From a virus, in IMG/VR virus record IMGVR_UViG_3300032893_000009, positions 1 to 64,000 of that record: a DNA stretch of 64,000 nt; one strand, written 5' to 3'. Every line of letters starts with the position of its first letter. The first letter of the stretch is position 1. The translations under genes were made by a program, and so were the position numbers. Below are positions 25,501 through 34,786 of the stretch, piece by piece. The notes beneath the pieces were generated by a model. That model did no database searches. It was given only the letters and a program-made list of their open reading frames with translations, and was not told where the DNA came from.

Positions 25501-26904
25501 GCCGCTGCGAACAGCCCGGGACTCGGTGCTGTGATGTCGCAGATAGCAGGACGAGTTGGGATCAGCGCCAGTGGCCCGGTGGCGCAGGAGCAAAAACCGG
25601 CCAGCAATTGGGGCAACGGGAGCATGGACGAAAAGGTGCAGTCGTTCGCCACCGCTCTGACTGCGGCTATCGGGGAGCTGACCAACTTCGCCGACTCCCT
25701 GACCAAGGCCAGTTCGGCGGCGGCGGGGGCCTTGGGAGGGGGCACCGCCGGGTACGGCGTGGGGCAGATGGCCAACAACGTGATGTCCGCCCAACCGTTC
25801 TCGAACATGCTGGGCGGCATGGTGGGCAGCGCATCTACTTTCATGCCCTTCGTGGGAGCGGCGGCGGGCATGATCACCGGCATCATCTCCGGGCAGAAGA
25901 ACGCGGAGATGTCCAGCGAGCTGAGCGAGCTGAATTCGCAATACACCTCGATCATGGACGCCTTCCACTCCAACACCGACAATCTGCAGGAGGCCATCAT
26001 CCAGATGCAGGAACTGATTGCCGAGGCGCAGGTGGACGAGGCCAATTCCAAGAAGGGCGGCAGCGCCTTCGCATCACTGATCTCGCAGTACAGCCAGCAG
26101 CTCATCCAGCTGCAGGATCAGCAGAAATCAATCATCTCCAATATGGAGGTGCAGCTGGCCATCTTCTCGACGCCCAGCGGCATGCAGCAGTTCCTGACCA
26201 ACCTGCAGAACATCATCGAGCAGTATGACAAGTTCTACGGCGCGGCGCAGAACGCCAAGCAGCTTGCGGATGCCAACAGCTGGCTGACGGAAAGCCTCAG
26301 CTCCTACACCACCCAGATGGAGAACACCTTCGTGCAGGACGAGGAGCAGGGCATTCAGGACGCGCTGAACCTGAACAGCCTGCTCAGCGAACGCAGCACC
26401 CTGATCTCCAATCTCAACAACTCGATTATGAACGTGCTAGAGCAGGGCGTGCTCACCCGGCAGCAGACGCAGGCGCAGAAGAAGGGGCAGCAGATCGAGC
26501 AGCTGGAGTCGCAGGCCAGCCTGCAGCTGACCTCGATCAACAACGAGATTTCGCTGGAGCAGTACAAGGTGGCCATCGAGACCAGTCTGTACAATCTGGC
26601 CATGACGTCGATGGGGTTGCAGGCCCAGCTGCTGAGCCTGCAGGAGGGGCAGGCGTCGCAGTCGCTGGCGGCCATCGCCGCATTGCAGCAGCTCATCGCC
26701 GCGCTGCAGGGCGGCAGCTACAACCTCACCAGCCTCTCCGGCATCCTCTCGCTGCTGGGTTACGGCGGCGCGGCGGGCAACATTCCGCCCAGCGGGACAA
26801 CCAATCCGACCGCCAGCGCTGCAGGTCTGGACGCGCTGGCCGCAGCCGCCTACCAGTCGCGGGCCACACTGGGTTATGGCGCTTTCCGTGGCGTCAATCT
26901 GTGA
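22552..26904 (+). CDS. Tail tape measure protein
   Basis: 1450 residues, the longest helical protein in the tail block, starting one base after the chaperone extension. It has an Ala/Gln/Glu-rich coiled-coil N-terminus, hydrophobic Gly/Ala-rich segments (GRIAGGLLAGAGIASAILLA near 165-185, and near 430-490), a very long Gln/Glu/Lys coiled coil (about 530-900) and Gly/Ala-rich hydrophobic segments (about 1060-1120). All are typical of tape measure proteins, which set tail length and enter the membrane during DNA ejection. At about 1.5 angstrom per residue the tail would be near 200 nm. No lytic transglycosylase or peptidase motif is visible. Confidence 0.85.
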   Translation: MPDTGSTLLMALGLDLGPFKAAAETIRITLENLNNIAKQVETVAVKDAGAVSVAMGEIQTKAEAAVAAAIAGSEAEKGRTAAVAATGAEMSSQIGTQEGLLLGAKGLTAEEERRLALAKLQTAELRQQLLAQRAATGVGHAGVEENIAGGLLGNVTKGILGEGTAGRIAGGLLAGAGIASAILLAGDALQGFLNHLREVTVEAGKLTVLEEVFKNLAAQRGITDSAAFMDKLREATHGLVGDMQLLQNANVMLRSHTKLTQDQMVQMTADVTKLSIAAGHDATQSINMMARGLERGNLAFLSATLAIPGLREAVRSLAPGLSTAAREAALLRIQMEMIQAQARKTPELAVTLGQELARLKNAWSRVEESFGKGINESPGMKAFIASVDNIIERLGGAQAAAYKFGAAVGDAFAKVGTVIEFVVTHFNALVKALELAAEFFIAAKIVKYGEALFLMAGKADMAALAVGRLKVALVGLNAVAPELLAIAGLVMLWHGATGMADEIQRQRDAQRAARKPALPTQHINMGALIPEQTEEEPPDEREALRRQLALMQERIAQAKEELTQKRDHIQQMKALDDEAYQYQHESLAQHLAQQRTLIGQEYEAEIAEARTAHDQQRQLVEKQYAGDADVLKAKLATLDAELATKLEQAKNKFQMSSIKFQDEWLKDQMEAQQRAIEGALKTQTDALARAQKEAQTAFQQGATSPDEYLDQQLSIIRQLADAKIDAANREFRNGVDNDATREARVNKINAAIDEAQSKIEQIEGQEAQMRIQAVERQFAPQQKLIESAIGALQPGQSPVQYQQQMAALLQQEREALDAQLSALPQLSDQWFQVLDKISQVYQTQQKYNDELRKSQDLLQPIADGLSSITKLLGTVWTSHFVKGLVGSMEGGIAAIKGATQAGETIKTAFTGKTAVPEDPALAAFHTSLNAAKPAVDTTTVALGGFKTMLMQTVEVLQTARDKLAGETSSSKRQPDAATVTTAVAAANSPGLGAVMSQIAGRVGISASGPVAQEQKPASNWGNGSMDEKVQSFATALTAAIGELTNFADSLTKASSAAAGALGGGTAGYGVGQMANNVMSAQPFSNMLGGMVGSASTFMPFVGAAAGMITGIISGQKNAEMSSELSELNSQYTSIMDAFHSNTDNLQEAIIQMQELIAEAQVDEANSKKGGSAFASLISQYSQQLIQLQDQQKSIISNMEVQLAIFSTPSGMQQFLTNLQNIIEQYDKFYGAAQNAKQLADANSWLTESLSSYTTQMENTFVQDEEQGIQDALNLNSLLSERSTLISNLNNSIMNVLEQGVLTRQQTQAQKKGQQIEQLESQASLQLTSINNEISLEQYKVAIETSLYNLAMTSMGLQAQLLSLQEGQASQSLAAIAALQQLIAALQGGSYNLTSLSGILSLLGYGGAAGNIPPSGTTNPTASAAGLDALAAAAYQSRATLGYGAFRGVNL

Positions 26905-26915
26905 TGGGGTGAACG

Positions 26916-29900
26916 ATGGCGCTGATAATGAACTATACCGTTGGCGGGGTCACCACCGACATCTCGCGCTACGTGGACTGGTCCACGGTGCAGATTCAGG
27001 AACAGATCAACATCCCCACTCAGCTTACCTTTGACGCCTACAACTACGACAATCTGTTTCCCAACCCGCCAACCCAGCGCGCCTATCTCCAAATTTATTC
27101 GACGTATTACAAGCGCAGCCTGTTCACCGGTTATCTGTCATCGCAGCCCAACGCGGTTTATCAGGGCCTGAAGCAGGGTGGTGGCGAGTTGTGGGAGTAC
27201 CGCTTCCGGGGCGGCGGCCAGCTATTCAAGTACGAGTTCATCTGCACCTCCGACGAGCACCTGTTGAACTGCAAGGCGGTGCCGTTCATTCCTGCCTTCG
27301 TAGGACAGACACAGGGGCAGATTCTGTCCGCCTTGGCCAACATACTCTGCCCCGGCATGTATGACACTACGTGGGTGGGATCGGGTGACATCGAGCCCTA
27401 CTACAACTACTCGCCCAATAACAGCTGGTGCGAGATCGCCAAGGACTTCGCCGACGGCTCGCGCTACCGCTACAAGGTGCGCGACAAGCAGATATGGTTC
27501 CAGCCCTACGGCGACGGGCCGCTGGGCATCTCCTACGACGAGACTAGGGGGGAGAGCACCTTCGATCCCAGCTCGCAGGGCATGCAGACTCAGGTGCTGG
27601 CCGTGCCAGTGGTCAACGATGTGACGATCATCGGGGATGTGGAAGCGGGCAACAGCCGTGAGGACTACTTCATCGGCGACGGCTTCACCGGCAACTTCCC
27701 TCTGCGTCACAAGGTGTTCCGGGGGTCGTCCACGCTGCTGCTTACCGACGACTGGACCGAATCTGATTTCAATACCCAGCAGTGGACGGTGAACGACCCG
27801 GCGGCCCAGTTCAATCTGGGGGCGGGCGCGCTCAACATCGTGGCCAACATCCCGCAGCAGCTGGGGCAGTCCTATATCCAGCTCAACAACGGGCTGGAAC
27901 TAGCTGGCGGCATCGATCTGGAGCACGGCGAGTTCGGCTTCAACGACGTGAGCGAGGGCATCGTCGGCGGCATCTATACACAGTCTCTCTATGGCAATCA
28001 GACCTACACCTCGGGCAACTGTCTGGGCGGCTTCTACATCTCCACGCCGAGCAGCGGAGTGGTCACCAGCGCCTCGGGTGCGGCAGGCGTAGTCATCCAG
28101 CCGACGTGGGGCGGCATTCCGGTGGGGCCGCCGGTTGTCACTGAGGTCAACCACAATTACGTACTGCAGACGGTGGTCACCGCACCCCAATACGTGCGTT
28201 ACAACCGCTGGTACCGCTCGCTGGGCGGCAATTCCTATGGCGGGGTGCAGACTTCGACATCGGGCGATGTAACCTTCGTCATTCAGGACTTCAACATCGC
28301 CGCTGCCACTGGCTTCTTCTACCTGCCCAACATCACCAAGACCACCATCAACGTCGCCTCCCTCCCGGCCTTTGCAGTGTATGCGCTGATCAACAATCAA
28401 CAGCTGAACGTGACCGTAAACTACACCACTCTGGCCACCATGCCGTTGGGCAGTTTATCGGCCTACGAGGGGCCTAGCGGCCTCTGGCAACCCACCGGCC
28501 TCATCTTGCCCATGCTGCCCCCCAACAACGGCTCTGTGGGGCCTTACGGGGGCTATATCGGGCCAGTCCCTCCATGGCCTTCGGATGCCAGCGGCAATAT
28601 CTACCCGCCGCCCCTGCCGCTGGGAACGGTATCCCATCAGGAGGTGCTGGGCAACGGCTTTGAGTTGCAGGCTGCGCAGGTGACGCAGGGCAATTCTGTG
28701 GATACGCTGTCCTTCTATGCCCAGAGTCTGCCCGCTGCGGGCACCCCGGTGCGCTTTCTCTCTTATGAATCACAGGCTGCGCTTTCCCGGCTGCAGGCCT
28801 CCGGCAGCATCGTGGAGGAGGCCTTCGTAGTGGGCGACGACGGGGTGCGCTCGGCTATCGTGTCCAACCTGAGTCCGCTGCCCCGTACCAGCGAGGACTG
28901 TGATGCGGCGGCGCAGGCGTTTCTCGATGACCGGACAGGCGTCTTTTACAACGGCACCTATACCTGCACCAGCTTCTTTCTCAATCAACTGTCCAGCGAC
29001 GACCAATTCTGGCCCACCTGCGGACGCTATCTCTATCTCAACTGCCCGGCGCGCGGCATCGACCGGCAACAGATGCTGGTGACCCAGCTGACCATCACCG
29101 TGCTCGACCCGGTGGGCAGCGCCGCGTCCATCATGGTTCCTCCGGGGCAGGCCGTGGGAGAGGTCGGCGAGGTATTGAAGTTCAACATCGGCTTCGGGGC
29201 CGACCTGCATCTGGAAAAGGTGCTGTACAACTTCGTGGACATCCAGCCGCCCGGCGTGCTTTCTTCCAAGGACACCGCCGAGGCCATCAATCCGCTCTAC
29301 ACCACGCAGATCGACAACGCCTACCAGCCGGACATCTCCAGCATCATGGTCCATCCCATCACCGATACGGCGGCGCAGGTGACGGTGTACGACGAGATGG
29401 TGGCACCCATCGAGATTCGCCGCGTAGACGGCAACTGGGGGCAGGGTCCGACCAGTGACTACATCAGCACCTCAGCCAGCCCGACCTTCACGCTGGAGAG
29501 GCTGCAGTACGAGCAGATATGGTACATGCGCTTCGTGGACACCACCAGCGGCACCTACAGCCGACGTTCCAAGGTGGTGCGGATCGTGTACCCGGTCACG
29601 CCCCTGCCGCCCACTTTGATCGCCGCCGACTCCAACTTCGTACAGCTGGATTTCAATGGCGACATCCGCAATGTCTACGGGGTCGAGGTGCGGGTGCCGA
29701 ATGTTACGGACGTTTATCCCATACTGTCCGTCGGCAGCTCCGTTGGATGGGACAATACTGCGAACGTCTTCTCTACCAGCGGAGGAGTCTACGCCTCCTG
29801 CCCCGGGTACATCGACGATGTTATGTCGGTGAACATTCCTCCCCTTCCCGACGCTTCCAGCATTGTGGGCATTTCCATCTCCGGCGTGGCCCTTACAGCG

Positions 29901-31910
29901 GACAGTCAGGGTGCAATAGAGATAAGTCTTGGCCCCGATACACGGTATGCCTTCATAGGGCCGCAGCCGCAGCAGTTTACGGTGGGAGACCAGTCCACCT
30001 TGTGGGGTCTGACCCCTGCCGAGCTGGCAGCTGGAACCTCCATTCTCATATCACCCGACACGATGCCCACCCAGCCCATGTATGTAAATAGTCTGGTGAT
30101 GACCGTCTACTACGTGAATTCATACACGCCCATTGTGCAGAAGCCGGTGGAGTCCTATGGCGATCTGAACATCGATCTGACCAAGACTGTGAACACCTTC
30201 CCGTTTAGCAGCAACCGGACGCTGCTCGCTTACTTCTTCAACCACCAGTGGTCGTACTCCGAGCCGGTGGCGATTACCATTCCCGCACCGATTCTGCTCT
30301 TTGCCGAGGAGGGCTACCGATTCGGGCAGAGTCTGGACGTCATGTGTACGCTGCCCCAGCGCAACGACATCGTGAGTCAGACGTGGCAGGTGTTTTCTGA
30401 TCCCAGCCTGAGCGCCACCAGCATGATCGTCAACCGGACCACCAACTATGCCGGGAGCCTGACGGTTAATGTGCCCGCCAGCAGCAGTCTCTGGGTGCGG
30501 TCCTCGCTAAGCGATTACGTCGGCAGCGGCGGGTGGTACCCGTCCGATTATGGGCTGTATGTTCCTCTGGGTGACCTGATCGCCTCCGACTATCTCGCTG
30601 CGCAGGGATCGGTGCCGCCCATACTTACTCAGGGCGGCGAGGGTGGCGAGGGCTATCAGACCTACGACGAGCCGGGAAACGTCAGCGCCGCTACCGAGGC
30701 TTACAACAACAATCCCTACGGTTATGTCGAAAACTCCAATTACTCAAGTGTGATCTCCGGCTGGTCGAGCGTTCCCTACGGAGCCGGAAGTACGCTCACT
30801 GCCACCATCAGCGCGATCATCAGCGTTGACGGCGAGGGCGGCGGTACCGGCGGAGGCTACGCCAATTTCGAGCTTTCCGTTGACGGGGGCAGCACGTGGT
30901 CCACGCCATGGACATTATCTGCATCGCAAAGTCCGCAGCAGGTGCAGACCACCTTTGCCAGCCCCGGCAATCTTGCCGATGTGCAAATCCGTATCTACGC
31001 CTTGGCTCATGCTAGCGCTGTGCCTCCCGGCGGCTGGGTGGATGTCCGGGTGCAGGCGAACATACAGGGCATTAGCGTTACCGATAATCTGGGCAGCACG
31101 GGTGCTCTTGTGTCCTATCACTCCACCTACGATTCGATCACTGTCACCACCATTCCCTTCACCCTGCTTTATCCCAACAAACAGCTTGTTGCAGTGCCGG
31201 AGAGCAGCGGCTACTACACCACAGCTAAGGACACCGGCTCCGGGCTGATGTCGGGCACAAAGTACGACTTCTACGTGTCCCTGTCCAGCTTGGCTTATCC
31301 CAACCCCACTGTTTACATCGACGGGCCGTATTCCAACACCTCGCAAGCGGCGCTGGCCTTCTCAGTTTCCGACGGACGCCTGCCGCTGAATGCCGGGGCG
31401 CTGCTCTTCTCCACGGCTACCGGCGGCGCTACGGGCTACGGAGCAGGCGGCGGCACCTATGGCGCGGGCAACGACGCAGTGGGTAGCCAGTATTGCGGCG
31501 TGCTCAGTTCGCAGGTGAAGATGGCGGACGGTTCGGTGAAGCTCCTGCGCGACACCTGCATCGGCGATCTGGTGGACAATGGAGTAGGCGGCGCGGAGAC
31601 CATCGTGGGACGCCAGATCATCTGCGGAGAGAAGATTTACACCGTGCGCGCGGGTCCCTACACCAGTCGCGTGGCCGGGGGCCATACTCTGCAGACCGAG
31701 AGCGGCTGGGCCAACGTGGTGGAGCTGCGGGCGCGCCTCCTGCACGACGAGGCGTGGCTGGCCGTGGCCACCGAGATCGGTACCCTGCCACTGACGGAGA
31801 TCGCTGATGAGGAGTCCGAGCCGGTGTGCCACCTGCAGCTCTCCGGCCCGGCGCACACCTACGTTCTGGACGGGCTGAAAACCCACAACACGCTTGTGAA
31901 GACAGCATAG
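26916..31910 (+). CDS. Tail tip / central fibre protein with C-terminal Hint domain
   Basis: 1664 residues after the tape measure gene. The N-terminal 330 residues (MNYTVGGVTTDISRYVDWST, FTGYLSSQPNAVY, YKVRDKQIWFQPYGDG) resemble tail hub or baseplate proteins. A lectin-like middle (about 280-480), then fibronectin-type and beta-sandwich repeats to residue about 1500 suggest host binding. Residues 1527-1658 form a Hint/mini-intein domain, leaving only TLVKTA after it. The gene has no other long tail-fibre neighbours, so this may be the main receptor-binding or tip protein. The hub-like role is by position and pattern; the Hint domain is clear from its motifs. Confidence 0.75.
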   Translation: MALIMNYTVGGVTTDISRYVDWSTVQIQEQINIPTQLTFDAYNYDNLFPNPPTQRAYLQIYSTYYKRSLFTGYLSSQPNAVYQGLKQGGGELWEYRFRGGGQLFKYEFICTSDEHLLNCKAVPFIPAFVGQTQGQILSALANILCPGMYDTTWVGSGDIEPYYNYSPNNSWCEIAKDFADGSRYRYKVRDKQIWFQPYGDGPLGISYDETRGESTFDPSSQGMQTQVLAVPVVNDVTIIGDVEAGNSREDYFIGDGFTGNFPLRHKVFRGSSTLLLTDDWTESDFNTQQWTVNDPAAQFNLGAGALNIVANIPQQLGQSYIQLNNGLELAGGIDLEHGEFGFNDVSEGIVGGIYTQSLYGNQTYTSGNCLGGFYISTPSSGVVTSASGAAGVVIQPTWGGIPVGPPVVTEVNHNYVLQTVVTAPQYVRYNRWYRSLGGNSYGGVQTSTSGDVTFVIQDFNIAAATGFFYLPNITKTTINVASLPAFAVYALINNQQLNVTVNYTTLATMPLGSLSAYEGPSGLWQPTGLILPMLPPNNGSVGPYGGYIGPVPPWPSDASGNIYPPPLPLGTVSHQEVLGNGFELQAAQVTQGNSVDTLSFYAQSLPAAGTPVRFLSYESQAALSRLQASGSIVEEAFVVGDDGVRSAIVSNLSPLPRTSEDCDAAAQAFLDDRTGVFYNGTYTCTSFFLNQLSSDDQFWPTCGRYLYLNCPARGIDRQQMLVTQLTITVLDPVGSAASIMVPPGQAVGEVGEVLKFNIGFGADLHLEKVLYNFVDIQPPGVLSSKDTAEAINPLYTTQIDNAYQPDISSIMVHPITDTAAQVTVYDEMVAPIEIRRVDGNWGQGPTSDYISTSASPTFTLERLQYEQIWYMRFVDTTSGTYSRRSKVVRIVYPVTPLPPTLIAADSNFVQLDFNGDIRNVYGVEVRVPNVTDVYPILSVGSSVGWDNTANVFSTSGGVYASCPGYIDDVMSVNIPPLPDASSIVGISISGVALTADSQGAIEISLGPDTRYAFIGPQPQQFTVGDQSTLWGLTPAELAAGTSILISPDTMPTQPMYVNSLVMTVYYVNSYTPIVQKPVESYGDLNIDLTKTVNTFPFSSNRTLLAYFFNHQWSYSEPVAITIPAPILLFAEEGYRFGQSLDVMCTLPQRNDIVSQTWQVFSDPSLSATSMIVNRTTNYAGSLTVNVPASSSLWVRSSLSDYVGSGGWYPSDYGLYVPLGDLIASDYLAAQGSVPPILTQGGEGGEGYQTYDEPGNVSAATEAYNNNPYGYVENSNYSSVISGWSSVPYGAGSTLTATISAIISVDGEGGGTGGGYANFELSVDGGSTWSTPWTLSASQSPQQVQTTFASPGNLADVQIRIYALAHASAVPPGGWVDVRVQANIQGISVTDNLGSTGALVSYHSTYDSITVTTIPFTLLYPNKQLVAVPESSGYYTTAKDTGSGLMSGTKYDFYVSLSSLAYPNPTVYIDGPYSNTSQAALAFSVSDGRLPLNAGALLFSTATGGATGYGAGGGTYGAGNDAVGSQYCGVLSSQVKMADGSVKLLRDTCIGDLVDNGVGGAETIVGRQIICGEKIYTVRAGPYTSRVAGGHTLQTESGWANVVELRARLLHDEAWLAVATEIGTLPLTEIADEESEPVCHLQLSGPAHTYVLDGLKTHNTLVKTA
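31494..31889 (+). other. Hint / mini-intein domain at tail protein C-terminus
   Basis: 132 codons from Cys1527 to Asn1658. Block A is CGVLSSQVKMADGSVKLLRD with GDLVDNG, block B includes VAGGHTLQTESGW, block F is VCHLQLSGPAHTYVLDGLKT, and it ends in HN followed by Thr, the full set needed for protein splicing. No homing nuclease is inserted. Only six residues follow, so the domain could splice, or cleave the tail protein's end as bacterial intein-like domains do. Confidence 0.8.
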
Positions 31911-31912
31911 CC

Positions 31913-32248
31913 ATGACCCGCTTTATCGTTCTCCGTCATCCCGCCACCCAGCACCGGCTGGCCATCCACCGCTTCCTGCACGGCTATCAAGGCATGTCTC
32001 TCGATGAGAATCATGTGCTGGTGCTGGCCAATTTCAACCCCCGCAGCGTGGACATTCTTACCGCCCGCGAGGACGTGCTGCTGTTGCCCAGCGTGCTCGA
32101 TCCGGTCACGGTTCACAGCCACGCCGCCAGCAAGAACCGGGCACAACACTTCGAGGCACTGCGCAAGATCGGCATGGACGAAACGCATACGACCGCGCAT
32201 CTGGCCCGGTTCGCCGCTGAAAAATGCGGGCTGCATTTGGATATTTAG
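31913..32248 (+). CDS. Small protein after tail gene, unknown
   Basis: 111 residues from ATG 31913, three bases after the tail stop. It opens MTRFIVLRHPATQHRLAIHR, has short strands (NHVLVLANF, EDVLLLPS) and a His-rich helix (MDETHTTAHLARFAAEK). An upstream-extended frame exists but overlaps the Hint domain and is not protein-like. Ribosome site weak. No family recognised; possibly tail-associated. Confidence 0.6.
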   Translation: MTRFIVLRHPATQHRLAIHRFLHGYQGMSLDENHVLVLANFNPRSVDILTAREDVLLLPSVLDPVTVHSHAASKNRAQHFEALRKIGMDETHTTAHLARFAAEKCGLHLDI

Positions 32249-32261
32249 GACGGCTTTTGTC

Positions 32262-32272
32262 TACTATGAAGT
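32262..32272 (+). promoter_or_regulatory. Candidate leaderless promoter of SF2 helicase
   Basis: TACTAT (32262-32267) ends 5 bases before ATG 32273, with GAAGT between. No ribosome site. Nearly the same bases (TACTATGAAGGT then ATG) precede the gene at 48275. It marks the change from tail to replication genes. Confidence 0.55.
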
Positions 32273-33928
32273 ATGCGGGTTCCCGTTCTGCTGACCAATC
32301 GCCGGGCTGTCTTTCCGCCTCTCGACGCAGAGGTGTATGACAGGCTGCGTGCTTTCTGGTCCTTCTCTCCCAAGGGGCTGTGGTACATGCCCCAGTACAA
32401 GCCCACCAAGATACTGCGCGGCCAACGCGACGAGACTGCGAAGCGAATTGAGGAGTTGAAGCGGCAGCGCCCGGTGAAGTCGTCCCGCATCCGGGCCATG
32501 GAAGCAGCAGTCAGGGAAGCCGACGAGCAGCTGAAGGGGATGTGGGACGGCAAGATTAATCTGCTCAAGCGGGGCGCACTCTCCGCCGGTCTGTTTCGTG
32601 CCACTTGGAAAGAGGCTGAGCAATCCACAGGCGTGAAATTCTTGTGGAAGAGGGAGCGCAAAACCCTGCCGCTCAAGCCCGGTCTTCCTCCTGCCGACGC
32701 CAAGTACGAGCATCAAAACGAGTGCGTGACCGCCATGCTGAACAACATCGAGCGCGGCGGCGGCATCGTGCTCGCAGCCACCTCCAGCGGCAAGACAGCC
32801 ATTGCTGCGCGCCTGTTCTCGTGGCTCGACTGCGACTGCTTGTTCGTGGTTGATCAGCTGGACTTGCTCTACCAGCAGCAGGAGGAGCTGGAGGCTTGGC
32901 TGCATGAGAAGGTGGGCGTGGTAGGAGAAGGCCGCTTCGAGCCCCGGCGCGTCACCGTGGCCACCATCCAGACCCTGAACCACCACCGCCAGCATGCGGA
33001 CTTCCGCAAGTGGTACGGACGGATTCAGGTGATGGTGGTCGATGAGCTGCACGAGCAGCTGGCGCGGCGCGACTTCAACGTGCTCGAAGCCATCGAGCCG
33101 GTGGCCATCTTCGGCCTCACCGCCACCCTGCAGCTGGGGGTCAAGGAGACGCGCCTGCGCGCCTATGCCTTCGCCGGGCCGGTGCTCTACCGCTTCCCCA
33201 TCAAGGAGGGTGTGGAGCGCGGGGTGCTGGCCAAGGGCTACGCCCTGCAGCTGCTGTTCAAGCCCGAGGACTGCGCCAACATGGACTGGCGCGACGAGCT
33301 GCGCCTGCAGGTGCTCGAAAACGAGTTGAAGCTGGACTCCTGCTGGGAGATGGTTGATGTGCTGGTCAACATGATGAACCGGCATGTGATGGTACTCGTC
33401 GAGCGGGTCCGGCATCTGGAGGACGTGAGCGACATCTGCAATGCCATCCCCCACGGCGTGGCTTACGGCAAGGTGGACGTAACCATGCGCGGGATGGTCA
33501 AGGAGATGTTCGAGGCCGAAGACCTCAAGCTGATGCTCACCAACAAGGTGTTCAAGAAAGGCACGAGCATCAAGCGCATCGATGCCATGATTGACATGGC
33601 CGAGGGCAAGAGCAAGAATGACCCCGTACAGAAGTATGGCCGGGGCCTCCGGCTGCATCCCGACAAAAGCGAATTGATCTACATCGATTTCGGCACCGAT
33701 GGAGACGGACGCTTCGCCAAAGCCGCTGCTTCCCGGCGCAAGGCCTTGCGGGACGCGGGTATTCAGGTGACTGTGGTGAAAAATGTATGCAGCACCGGTC
33801 AGGCCCTGCTCGCATTGCGTAAGTTTATCCGCAAGGTTGCCGCATATGACCGCCAATCAGACCCTGCAGTACAACACTCTCTCCGCTTCGATCAGCCTGA
33901 TCAAAGACAAACTGGAACGGATTCGTAA
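32273..33928 (+). CDS. SF2 DNA helicase, UvsW/DEAD-box type
   Basis: 551 residues. Helicase motifs: Q-like region HQNECVTAML, Walker A AATSSGKT (168-175), motif II VVDELHE, motif III GLTAT, and motif VI QKYGRGLRLHP with the arginine finger. The N-terminal 140 residues are an accessory region. It resembles phage UvsW-like ATP-dependent helicases used in recombination-dependent replication and fork rescue. It begins the early-type gene block after the tail genes and seems to be read from a leaderless promoter. Its last 83 bases overlap the next gene. Confidence 0.85.
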   Translation: MRVPVLLTNRRAVFPPLDAEVYDRLRAFWSFSPKGLWYMPQYKPTKILRGQRDETAKRIEELKRQRPVKSSRIRAMEAAVREADEQLKGMWDGKINLLKRGALSAGLFRATWKEAEQSTGVKFLWKRERKTLPLKPGLPPADAKYEHQNECVTAMLNNIERGGGIVLAATSSGKTAIAARLFSWLDCDCLFVVDQLDLLYQQQEELEAWLHEKVGVVGEGRFEPRRVTVATIQTLNHHRQHADFRKWYGRIQVMVVDELHEQLARRDFNVLEAIEPVAIFGLTATLQLGVKETRLRAYAFAGPVLYRFPIKEGVERGVLAKGYALQLLFKPEDCANMDWRDELRLQVLENELKLDSCWEMVDVLVNMMNRHVMVLVERVRHLEDVSDICNAIPHGVAYGKVDVTMRGMVKEMFEAEDLKLMLTNKVFKKGTSIKRIDAMIDMAEGKSKNDPVQKYGRGLRLHPDKSELIYIDFGTDGDGRFAKAAASRRKALRDAGIQVTVVKNVCSTGQALLALRKFIRKVAAYDRQSDPAVQHSLRFDQPDQRQTGTDS

Positions 33929-34445
33929 GTACATCGCCACCACCTACAAGATCAACGGCGGGCTGCCCCCTGACGAGCAGTTCGCCATGCGGGTTCTTGC
34001 CAGCCGCTGCCGGGAGCTGGATCGCTGGTTCATCATCGAAACCTCTCCTCCCAACGATCCTGCACGACGCAACGCCGAGGCGGAACTTCAGATGGCTCAC
34101 CGCGACACTGGAGAGCTGTTTCGCTGGCGGGTATCCAACCACAGCTTTGGAAGGCTGGGCTGCACCGGCTGCGAGTTCGATCTGGTGGGGCTGGCGCGCG
34201 TGCCTCTTACCGGAGTGTGCCACTGTGGGAAGGGTGTCCTGCATTCTTTGCTGGTGGAATCGCAGCAGGAGTTCGTAGAGGGGCTGGAGGGGTTCTGGAA
34301 GGGGGTAGGACTGTTTCAGGGCCAAGAATCGCTCTGGGGGGCCTCTGGGAGGCCGGGAACGGCCATTTTGGGACCTGGAGGGGGGATTCTGATGGTCTGT
34401 GAGGCCTGCGGGCAGTGGGAGGTGCGGCCATGTCCGGCTTCCTGA
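33846..34445 (+). CDS. Unknown protein with Cys motifs
   Basis: 199 residues from ATG 33846 inside the helicase end. First half helical (ASISLIKDKLERIRKYIATT). Two Cys clusters, LGCTGCEFDLVGL with GVCHCGKG, and MVCEACGQW near the end, could bind zinc. The last 60 residues are Gly/Leu-rich and less convincing. It overlaps the following gene by 16 bases. No family recognised. Confidence 0.6.
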   Translation: MTANQTLQYNTLSASISLIKDKLERIRKYIATTYKINGGLPPDEQFAMRVLASRCRELDRWFIIETSPPNDPARRNAEAELQMAHRDTGELFRWRVSNHSFGRLGCTGCEFDLVGLARVPLTGVCHCGKGVLHSLLVESQQEFVEGLEGFWKGVGLFQGQESLWGASGRPGTAILGPGGGILMVCEACGQWEVRPCPAS

Positions 34446-34765
34446 TGTGCTTGGTGGAGTTTCTGGGCGGCTGGGCTTGGGGGTCCTTTCTGGGCCGGAG
34501 GAAGTACATCCGCTGGGAGGCCGAGCTTAAAACGCGGACGCGGGCGCTGCTGGAGGACCGGGGCAAATTGGAGGAGCGCTTGGAGGCGGAGAAGCAGAGC
34601 ACCCGGAGCGTGGATGCCTTGGTGGTGGAGGACGCAATCAGGAGGGAGGCCCGGGCCAAGGCCGCTTTACGGGCGGTGTTGAAGCAGGATGGGTGCAGCG
34701 AGGCGGAGATCGCCATGGTGATGAGCAACGTGGACAACGTGAAAGACGGAGATTTGCAGGAGTGA
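34430..34765 (+). CDS. Membrane-anchored coiled-coil protein, unknown
   Basis: 111 residues from ATG 34430, with GGAGGT 6 bases upstream; an in-frame GTG lies at 34415. The first 22 residues (MSGFLMCLVEFLGGWAWGSF) are a hydrophobic segment followed by RRK, suggesting an N-out anchor with a cytoplasmic C-terminus. A charged coiled coil (LLEDRGKLEERLEAEKQ) follows. Size and layout would also suit a lysis-related protein, but nothing else supports that. Confidence 0.6.
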   Translation: MSGFLMCLVEFLGGWAWGSFLGRRKYIRWEAELKTRTRALLEDRGKLEERLEAEKQSTRSVDALVVEDAIRREARAKAALRAVLKQDGCSEAEIAMVMSNVDNVKDGDLQE

Positions 34766-34786
34766 ATTTCGACGCGCCGGGTAATC

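Noticed and set aside
34430-34765. Holin or spanin
   Set aside because: One hydrophobic segment plus a coiled coil is not enough, and no endolysin is nearby.
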